From Pedobacter cryophilus (GTDB lineage: Bacteria > Bacteroidota > Bacteroidia > Sphingobacteriales > Sphingobacteriaceae), in assembly GCF_005116455.1 (NCBI RefSeq), contig NZ_SWBP01000001.1:496001-560000 (forward strand): DNA of 64,000 nucleotides, given 5' to 3'. Position numbers and translations under genes: made by a program. Below the pieces are notes generated by a model. It made no database searches and was not told the DNA's origin. It saw only the letters and a list, made by a program, of their open reading frames with translations. Below are positions 34,105-42,100 of the stretch, piece by piece (the stretch's first letter is position 1; every line of letters begins with the position of its first letter).

Positions 34105-34881
34105 TCAAGCAATTAAAGGAGTGCTTTGGTTGATGCTTTTGTATTTGAGTAATTCAGCTTCCATTTGGTTATAAACCTGCTTTTTTAATTTTCCCATATC
34201 TTCTGTTTTTAAGCCTTTTACAGGGATAGCGTCAGAAAAAACGCAATGAATCAATCCTGGTTTTATTGCCGTAGCATCGCTTCTGGGCATTAATTCTTTG
34301 GTATTGATAATGGTTAATGGCATAATGGGTGTTTGTGTTTCAATAGCAATTCTAAAAGCGCCGTCATAAAAAGCCCCCAATAATTGGTCGCTTTTGTTCA
34401 TGGTTCCTTCAGGGAAAATTAAAATAGATTGCCCTCTGGCTATTTCGGCTTTTAAATCTTTCACACATTTCTCTCGGCTTTCTCTAGAACTTCTATCTAT
34501 TAAAACCACCAATTTTTTATAAATCATTCCGAAAATTGGAATTTTAACCATCTCTACTTTTCCTAATGGTTTAAAAGATTGTGGAATTACCCTTACTACT
34601 GCTAAGGAATCTAAATAAGAACTATGGTTTACTACAAAAATGTAAGGTTGATTTTTTTTAACCCATTGCTTTCCTACAACATGATACCTGTAGCCCATTA
34701 ATAGGTTTACGCCTCCAGCCCAAATATTAAGAAAAATAGAAACAACATCTGTTGCTTTTTTACCGTTCAATAAAGCATAAGAAAGCAATATGAAGGGCAT
34801 CATTAATAGCATAAATACAAAAAATGTAATTAAGCCCCAAAACAAGTAAAGAATGTTAAATAATCTTAAAATTGATTTCAT
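34105..34881 (-). CDS. 1-acyl-sn-glycerol-3-phosphate acyltransferase
   Basis: This 258-aa membrane protein has an N-terminal hydrophobic helix and the PlsC motifs: VNHSSYLD (NHxxxxD block I), IDRSSRESREK (block II) and IFPEGTMNKSD (block III). It acylates lysophosphatidate to phosphatidate in the inner membrane. Block I reads HSSYLD, an intact variant. It is divergent from the regulatory-domain gene at 34939, with a 57-bp shared upstream region. Confidence 0.92.
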   Translation of the reverse strand: MKSILRLFNILYLFWGLITFFVFMLLMMPFILLSYALLNGKKATDVVSIFLNIWAGGVNLLMGYRYHVVGKQWVKKNQPYIFVVNHSSYLDSLAVVRVIPQSFKPLGKVEMVKIPIFGMIYKKLVVLIDRSSRESREKCVKDLKAEIARGQSILIFPEGTMNKSDQLLGAFYDGAFRIAIETQTPIMPLTIINTKELMPRSDATAIKPGLIHCVFSDAIPVKGLKTEDMGKLKKQVYNQMEAELLKYKSINQSTPLIA

Positions 34882-34938
34882 TTTTGTTTGTTAAGCATTT
34901 CAACTGCTAATTTTAAGCATCTTTGTTAAAGCATCAAA

Positions 34939-35634
34939 ATGTTAAAGCAGCTATTTTTAATAATTCTTCTTCTTTTTTTAAGCTCCCTCACTTTTGCTCA
35001 AGAAAAAATTACCCTAAAAGGTTTAATTTTTAAACGTGGAAGCAGCCAAAGGCTAAGTAATGTAAGCATTAAAAGCAAAGCTTCAAATACTTTAACTTAT
35101 AGTGACGAATGGGGAAATTTCTCTATCCTAACTACTTTAGGAGATACTTTAGTTTTTCAAAAAGACGGTTTACAGGATTTTGAAAAAGTAATTATACAGC
35201 CTCAAAACTTAATTATTTATATGGCCGTTCCTTTATTATTAGAAGAAGTGGTGGTAAAAGAGAAAAGTAAAAAACTAGAGCAAAAAGAAATTTTAGATGG
35301 CTTTAGAAGTAAAGGTGTTTTTTATAACGGAAACCCGCCTTTATTGGTTTATATTTTTAGCCCGCTAACGGCTTTAAATGAATTGCTTGGTAAAGATGCC
35401 AACAACGCTAAACGTTTTGGAAATTACATAGAAAGAGAAAATGCCGAAAGTAATGTAGATGCACATTTTAATATCCAAATTATAAAAACAAGCGTAGCCA
35501 TAAAAGATACCGAATTGGTAGAGTTTATGTATCTGTATAGACCCAAGCCAGAAGAGGTAATTTACAGAAACACTTATGACGATATGAACTATATCAAAAA
35601 AAGTTATCAGGCTTATCTTGCCAAAAAAAATTAA
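34939..35634 (+). CDS. secreted protein with carboxypeptidase-regulatory-like domain
   Basis: This 231-aa protein has a signal peptide ending at SLTFAQ and a beta-sandwich of the CarboxypepD_reg-like type (ITLKGLIFKRGSSQRLSNVSI, SDEWGNFSI, GDTLVFQKDGLQDFEKVII, EEVVVKEK). The remaining 120 residues match nothing I recognise. Unlike SusC-type proteins it has no barrel after the domain. It ends at a bidirectional terminator shared with gltX. Function is unknown. Confidence 0.75.
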   Translation: MLKQLFLIILLLFLSSLTFAQEKITLKGLIFKRGSSQRLSNVSIKSKASNTLTYSDEWGNFSILTTLGDTLVFQKDGLQDFEKVIIQPQNLIIYMAVPLLLEEVVVKEKSKKLEQKEILDGFRSKGVFYNGNPPLLVYIFSPLTALNELLGKDANNAKRFGNYIERENAESNVDAHFNIQIIKTSVAIKDTELVEFMYLYRPKPEEVIYRNTYDDMNYIKKSYQAYLAKKN

Positions 35635-35648
35635 CCCGTTTTAGCCAA

Positions 35649-35687
35649 AAAAAAGCCTCCTAACAACAATAGCTATGAGGCTTTTTT
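35649..35687. terminator. bidirectional intrinsic terminator
   Basis: AAAAAAGCCTC (35649-35659) pairs with GAGGCTTTTTT (35677-35687) across a 17-nt loop. It lies between the convergent 231-aa secreted protein gene and gltX. Confidence 0.9.
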
Positions 35688-35700
35688 AATGATCAATTAT

Positions 35701-37215
35701 TTATTTAAAAGCTTCAATTGCTTTTTCTATTCTATTAATAGTTTCTTCCTTGCCAATTTTTGTGGCTATATCAAAAACTTGGGGTCCAAATTTACCGCCT
35801 ACCAACATAATTCTAAAAGGCAACATCAATTCTCCTACTTTAATATTTTTTTCGGTAGCTAAGGTTTTAAAGTTTTGTTCTAAAACGGCGCTGTTTTCAA
35901 AATTTCCCAACTTTAAATTTTGTATAAAAGCTTCAAAAAATTCTACTTTTTCTGTATTCCATTTAGGTTTCACTGCATTTATATCATAAGCTTGTGGTGC
36001 TTTAAAAAAGAATGCTGCTTGCTCGTAAAAATCGGGCAGTAAAATGCATCGTTCTTTTACCATATCAATAATACTTAATAGGTAATCCTCAGGAATATCA
36101 ACAATTTCATGCTTCTCAAACACTTCTTTTACGTAAGGTAAAAGATAAGAAGCATCACTTCTTTTTATCCATTCGGCATTGTACCATTTGGCTTTTTCAT
36201 AGTCAAATTTTGCTCCGCCTTTATGTATCCTGTCTAAAGAAAATTTAGATATCATTTCTTCTAAGCTGAATATTTCTTGGTCGGTTCCATCATTCCAACC
36301 TAACATGGCCAGCATATTTAAAAATGCTTCGGGTAAAAAACCTACATCTTTAAAACCATCGGCTTTTTCTTTAGTGATGGGATCAATCCAGTTAATGGCA
36401 TAAACAGGAAAACCCAATCGTTGTCCATCACGTTTACTCAATTTACCATGCCCATCAGGCTTCAAAATTAATGGCAGATGCGCCCATTTTGGCATATCGT
36501 CTTCCCATCCTAAATACTTCCATAGTAAAATATGAACCGGAGAAGACGGCAGCCATTCCTCGCCTCTAAAGGCATGAGAAATTTTCATTAAATAATCATC
36601 TACCACAACCGCTAAATGATAAGTTGGCATTCCATCGGCTTTTAAAAGCACTTTATCATCTACTTCATTGCTGTTAAAACTCACATGCCCACGAATTAAA
36701 TCAATAAAGGATATATTTTCATCAGATGGCATTTTTATTCTAATTACATGGGGAGCACCTTCTTTAATAAGGTTTTCTACCGCTTCATGCGGAATAGTTA
36801 AAGAATTTCTAAGCAGCTTTCTGGTTTGATGATCATACCTAAAGTTTTCTATCACCTGCCTTTTGCTTTCTAATTCTTCGGTAGTATCAAAAGCATAATA
36901 AGCATATCCGGCTTTTACCAGTTCTTCGGCGTATTTTCTATAATCGGCTTTTCTTTCGCTTTGGCGATAAGGACCAAAATTTCCTCCAACTTGCGGACTT
37001 TCGTCAGGGGTAATTCCGCACCATTTTAAGCAATTTACAATGTACTCTTCTGCACCTTCTACAAAACGGGCTTGGTCTGTATCTTCTATCCTTAATATAA
37101 ATTCTCCCTTATTTTGTTTGGCAAAAAGGTAGTTGAACAAGATGGTTCTCACACCACCAATATGTAATCCTCCAGTTGGGCTGGGGGCAAATCTTACTCT
37201 TATTTTATTTTCCAT
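35701..37215 (-). CDS. gltX: glutamyl-tRNA synthetase
   Basis: This 504-aa class I synthetase starts RVRFAPSPTGGLHIGGVRTILFN (HIGH variant HIGG). It has KLSKRDGQ as the KMSKS loop and GEEWLPSSPVHILLW between them. The C-terminal anticodon-binding part is complete. It charges tRNA-Glu. No cysteine cluster of a zinc-binding type is obvious. The gene stands alone between a terminator and the epimerase gene upstream. Confidence 0.97.
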   Translation of the reverse strand: MENKIRVRFAPSPTGGLHIGGVRTILFNYLFAKQNKGEFILRIEDTDQARFVEGAEEYIVNCLKWCGITPDESPQVGGNFGPYRQSERKADYRKYAEELVKAGYAYYAFDTTEELESKRQVIENFRYDHQTRKLLRNSLTIPHEAVENLIKEGAPHVIRIKMPSDENISFIDLIRGHVSFNSNEVDDKVLLKADGMPTYHLAVVVDDYLMKISHAFRGEEWLPSSPVHILLWKYLGWEDDMPKWAHLPLILKPDGHGKLSKRDGQRLGFPVYAINWIDPITKEKADGFKDVGFLPEAFLNMLAMLGWNDGTDQEIFSLEEMISKFSLDRIHKGGAKFDYEKAKWYNAEWIKRSDASYLLPYVKEVFEKHEIVDIPEDYLLSIIDMVKERCILLPDFYEQAAFFFKAPQAYDINAVKPKWNTEKVEFFEAFIQNLKLGNFENSAVLEQNFKTLATEKNIKVGELMLPFRIMLVGGKFGPQVFDIATKIGKEETINRIEKAIEAFK

Positions 37216-37321
37216 ATCACGTTAAATAAACTTGTCGCAAACAAAAACTATGCGAAATTTTGATTCACACAAAGTTAAGATTAAAGCTGAAAACACAGGA
37301 TTGTGTTTTCTGAAATAAAAA

Positions 37322-38335
37322 TTAAGTGATTCCTAAACCCGCTTTGGCTTCTAAAATATATTTACCACCAATAAATTTGGGTGTTTGATAAGGATTGTTG
37401 CTGGTTAAAAAAGGTCCGTCTAAATCGGCCCAATCACATAAAGGTGCTAATGCAGCACCGGCTAAAGTGGCTATACTGGTTTCACTCATGCAGCCAATTA
37501 AAACCTTTAAATGATGTTTTCTAGCTGCTTTTATCATTTTAAAAGCTTCATGCATTCCGGCAGATTTCATCAATTTAATATTAATACCGTGGTAAATACC
37601 TTCGGCTTTTTCTACATCGGCTAATCGTTGTACGGCTTCGTCTCCAACAGTGGGAATAGGACTATGCGCTGTCAGCCAAGCATTGCCTTCTATATCTTCT
37701 TTAGGCATAGGTTGTTCAATTAATAAAACGCCTTGTTCTTTAAGCCAATACGCCATTTCTAAGCCTTCATGTTTATCTGTCCAACCTTGGTTTGCATCTA
37801 CATATAAAGGCAAATTGGTGACAGATCTAATGGTTTTTATCAATACTTTATCGGTGTTTCTACCCAATTTTATTTTCAACAATTTAAAATCATCAGCCAA
37901 AGCATCATTTATTTTTTTAATAATGATATCAGGCTCATCAATACCAATGGTGAAAGTGGTGAAAGGCATTTTATCGGGCGAAGACCCAAAAAATTCATAA
38001 CAAGGTTGTTGAGCTATTTTTCCAGACAAATCATGTAAAGCAATATCAATTGCAGCTTTAATAGCGGGTTGCCCGGGTGCTAATTCATCTAAATAAGCCA
38101 TAATTTCATCCATGTTAAATGGATAAGAAAAGGGAGATAAATTTACTTTTTTAAGAAACGCTGTTGCTGTTGCCAAGCTTTCGCCCATATAAGGCACCAT
38201 AGAAGCCTCGCCTAAACCAATAAAACCTTCGTAATTAATCTCAATAAGCATTAAAGGGGTAGATGTGCGAGAGAATTTTGCAATAGTAAAAGGGTATTTT
38301 AATTCTAATTCGAAGGCTTTGTGGGTGATTTTCAT
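37322..38335 (-). CDS. L-Ala-D/L-Glu (dipeptide) epimerase, enolase superfamily
   Basis: This 337-aa protein has the muconate-lactonizing subgroup features: KIKLGRN (catalytic KxK), LYVDANQGW, LLIEQPMPKED and VGDEAVQ (metal ligands Asp, Glu, Asp), INIKLMKSAG (second catalytic Lys) and WADLDGPFL near the end, as in dipeptide epimerases. These interconvert L-Ala-D-Glu and L-Ala-L-Glu in peptidoglycan recycling. Muconate or o-succinylbenzoate activities are alternatives, but the DLDGP motif favours the epimerase. Confidence 0.86.
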   Translation of the reverse strand: MKITHKAFELELKYPFTIAKFSRTSTPLMLIEINYEGFIGLGEASMVPYMGESLATATAFLKKVNLSPFSYPFNMDEIMAYLDELAPGQPAIKAAIDIALHDLSGKIAQQPCYEFFGSSPDKMPFTTFTIGIDEPDIIIKKINDALADDFKLLKIKLGRNTDKVLIKTIRSVTNLPLYVDANQGWTDKHEGLEMAYWLKEQGVLLIEQPMPKEDIEGNAWLTAHSPIPTVGDEAVQRLADVEKAEGIYHGINIKLMKSAGMHEAFKMIKAARKHHLKVLIGCMSETSIATLAGAALAPLCDWADLDGPFLTSNNPYQTPKFIGGKYILEAKAGLGIT

Positions 38336-38401
38336 TTTATGCTACGCTATTTGGTAAAGATGATCATTATCAGCGTTTAAATAAAGATCAAAAATATTTT
38401 G

Positions 38402-38500
38402 GGCGTGTCCTTACAGGTCGGGCTTTTTATTCATACGCCTTCAAGGCCTTACACATTGGCCTGTATCCATTTCAATCCCTCACGCAAACAAATTTTGTAG
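38402..38500. repeat. possible dispersed repeat remnant
   Basis: The 290-bp gap before the surface-protein cluster holds a more GC-rich patch with GGGCGTGTCC, GGTCGGGCTTT and CATTTCAATCCCTCACGC phrases. These resemble an intergenic repeat I recall from other Bacteroidota genomes. There is only one copy here, so the call rests on recollection and on the composition shift. Confidence 0.35.
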
Positions 38501-38626
38501 CCAGAAATTTTAAAATTTATTAAATACGAGAATTTAAAACTGACAGATTTATTTTAACAACATTTATTTTAATAAATAGCAACCTTTTAATTAATTGAGC
38601 GTAGAAATTGTGAAATCGGCACTCTC

Positions 38627-39112
38627 ATGAAGATATTTTTACTTTCCATTTTACTTTTTTTCGTAAAAAGTATTTCTGCTCAAGTTGTTCAACGGCAAAT
38701 GATTTCATCACTTGGCGTGAGTAAATCATTGTCTAATGGCTTAATGGTTAGTCAAACTATAGGGCAGCAAAGTATTACAGGCACTTCTTCAGGAGATAAA
38801 TTTTTAATACAACAAGGTTTTCAGCAAGCTTTAATTTCTAAAATAGTTCCTGTTACTAGTTTTATGACTATACAAACTGCTGCTTTTCCTAATCCATTTG
38901 TAGACATTATCTGTTTTAAATTTTCTCAGCATCTTAAAGGAGATTTAACTGTTGCGGTTTATGATTATGTAGGAAGAGTTGCTTACAAAAAAGTATTTAA
39001 CTCGCCAGGAGATGTCGTTAATGTGAACTTAGGTGTATTAACTCCGCAAAAATATGTTGTTAATTTAACTGCAACCAATTATTCTTACTCCACCATTATA
39101 GCCAAAGAATAA
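38627..39112 (+). CDS. small secreted protein with T9SS type A sorting domain
   Basis: This 161-aa protein has a signal peptide (FVKSISAQ), a central segment (VVQRQMISSLGVSKSLSNGL, SQTIGQQSITGTSSGD, QQGFQQAL) common before T9SS domains, and a C-terminal sorting domain (AAFPNPFVDIICFKF, VAVYDYVGRVAYKK, LTPQKYVVNLTATN). The type IX system should export it and anchor or release it at the surface. Almost nothing remains besides the sorting domain, so it may be a carrier or partner for the large proteins encoded next. It starts a three-gene plus-strand cluster. Confidence 0.85.
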   Translation: MKIFLLSILLFFVKSISAQVVQRQMISSLGVSKSLSNGLMVSQTIGQQSITGTSSGDKFLIQQGFQQALISKIVPVTSFMTIQTAAFPNPFVDIICFKFSQHLKGDLTVAVYDYVGRVAYKKVFNSPGDVVNVNLGVLTPQKYVVNLTATNYSYSTIIAKE

Positions 39113-39172
39113 CCTCCACCAAATTAACACTCATTCAAATCATAAAATTAAACTCCCATCATATTCCTTATT

Positions 39173-42100
39173 ATGAAAAAAGCTTTACTATTTTTCTTAT
39201 TCTTTATTAGCATCCAAGTTTATGGGCAAAATAAGGGTATCAATTATCAAGCTGTTATTTTAAATCCGGCAAGTCCTAATACCACAAACACACCTTTAGC
39301 AAATAAGCAAGTGTGTATGTCTTTTAAGATTATGGATGTCAACTCTCAAATAGAGTATCAAGAAACTATACAAACCACCACCGATCAATTTGGGATGGTG
39401 AATTTAGTGATTGGAACAGGTAGTCAAATAAGTGGATATGCTTCTTCTTTTGGTACAATTACATGGAATTTGTTATCAAAAAGTTTAATCACTAGTATCA
39501 ATACAGATGGAAGTTGTTCTACTTTTACAGAGATTAGTAACCAACCTTTTACAGCTGTTCCTTTTGCTTTATTTGCTGCAAATGCGCCATTAATAAACGC
39601 GACCAATACCATAAAAGGATCTATCCAGTTGGCTGGAGATTTGGCAGGTTCTGGCTCAACATCAAGCAATCCAATTATTTCTAATAATGCCATTACTACT
39701 ATAAAAGTAGCCGATGCTGCTATTACTGATGCGAAAATTGCAACAGGAATTAGTGCTACAAAAGTAGGTTTAGGAAACGTAAATAATACGAGTGATGCAA
39801 ATAAGCCAGTAAGTACAGCTGCGCAAATTGTACTGAATACGAAAGAAGACGTTATAAATAAAAGCACCAATGTAAGTACCGATGGAACATCCGATATAAA
39901 GTATCCGAGCGTAAAAGCAATAAAAAGTTATGTAGATGAAAATATCACTATAAATAATAGCGGACTAACCAATGAAGTTTCTAGAGCGACAACGGCAGAG
40001 GGAATAATTGCTTCCAATTTAACTATAGAAATAGAGAGAGCCAAAATAGCTGAATCAACAAATGCAATTGCAATAGCAGCCAATACAGCTAAAGTTGGAT
40101 ATACAGACGCTCTAGTTGAGGCTAATCCAGCAGTAGCTGCAAATACGGCGAAGGTTGGAATTACAAATCGACAAGCAAGTGACATTACGGCTAATAATGC
40201 GAAAGTTGGTTATACAGACGCATTGGTTTCTGCGAACACGGATGTAGCAGCAAACACGGCTAAGGTTGGGATTACAACTCAACAGGCAATTGATATCACC
40301 GCAAATAATGCGAAAGTTGGGATTACATCAGCACAAGCAAGTGCAATTACAGCTAATACGGCAAAAGTTGGTTATACAAACGCTTTAGTTGCAGCAAATT
40401 CAGCAGTAGCTGCAAACACAGCTAAGGTTGGAATCACCACACAACAAGCGAGTGACATCACTACAAATAATGCGAAAGTTGGGATTACATCAGCACAAGC
40501 AAGTGCAATTATAGCTAATACGGCAAAAGTAGGTTATACAGACGCCCTAGTTGCAGCAAATTCAGCCGTAGCAGCTAATACAGCGAAGGTTGGAATTACA
40601 ACTCAACAAGCAAGTGACATTACGGCTAATAATGCGAAAGTTGGTTATACAGACGCATTGGTTTCTGCGAACACGGATGTAGCAGCAAACACGGCGAAGG
40701 TTGGAATTACAACTCAACAAGCAAGTGACATCACTACAAATAATGCTAAAGTTGGTTATACAGACGCTTTAGTTGCTGCAAATTCAGCCGTAGCTGCAAA
40801 CACAGCTAAGGTTGGAATCACCACACAACAAGCTAGTGATATCACTGCAAATAATGCTAAGGTTGGAATCACCACACAACAAGCTAGTGACATTACCGCT
40901 AATAATGCAAAAGTTGGTTATACAGATGCTCTAGTTGCTGCAAATTCAGCCGTAGCAGCTAACACGGCGAAGGTTGGAATTACAACTCAACAAGCAAGTG
41001 ACATCACTACAAATAATGCTAAAGTTGGTTATACAGACGCTTTAGTTGCTGCAAATTCAGCCGTAGCTGCAAACACAGCTAAGGTTGGAATCACCACACA
41101 ACAAGCGAGTGATATCACTGCAAATAATGCTAAGGTTGGAATCACCACACAACAAGCTAGTGACATTACCGCTAATAATGCGAAAGTTGGTTATACAGAC
41201 GCATTGGTTTCTGCGAACACGGATGTAGCAGCAAACACGGCTAAGGTTGGGATTACAACTCAACAGGCAAGTGATATCACCGCAAATAATGCGAAAGTTG
41301 GGATTACATCAGCACAAGCAAGTGCAATTACTGTCAATACCGCTAAAGTAGGTTACACAGACGCTTTGGTTTCTGCTAATACCGATGTAGCAGCAAACAC
41401 AGCTAAAGTTGGTTATACAGATGCTCTAGTTGCTGCAAATTCAGCTGTAGCAGCTAACACGGCGAAAGTTGGGATTACATTAGCACAAGCAAGTGAAATT
41501 ACAGCTAATACGGCAAAAGTAGGTTATACAGATGCTTTGGTTTCTGCGAACACCGATGTAGCAGCTAATACAGCAAAAGTTGGTTATACGGATGCATTAG
41601 TTGCAGCCAATTCAGCAGTAGCAGCTAACACGGCGAAAGTTGGGATTACATTAGCACAAGCAAGTGAAATTACAGCTAATACGGCAAAAGTAGGTTATAC
41701 AGATGCTTTGGTTTCTGCGAACACCGATGTAGCAGCTAATACAGCAAAAGTTGGTTATACGGATGCATTAGTTGCAGCCAATTCAGCAGTAGCAGCTAAC
41801 ACGGCGAAAGTTGGGATTACATCAGCACAAGCAAGTGAAATTACAGCTAATACGGCAAAAGTTGGTTATACAGACGCTCTAGTTGCTGCAAATTCAGCCG
41901 TAGCAGCTAATACAGCGAAGGTTGGAATCACGACTCAACAAGCAAGTGATATCACCGCAAATAATGCGAAAGTTGGGATTACATCAGCACAAGCAAGTGA
42001 AATTACAGCGAATACGGCAAAAGTAGGTTATACAGACGCTTTGGTTTCTGCTAATACCGATGTAGCAGCAAACACAGCTAAAGTTGGTTATACAGATGCT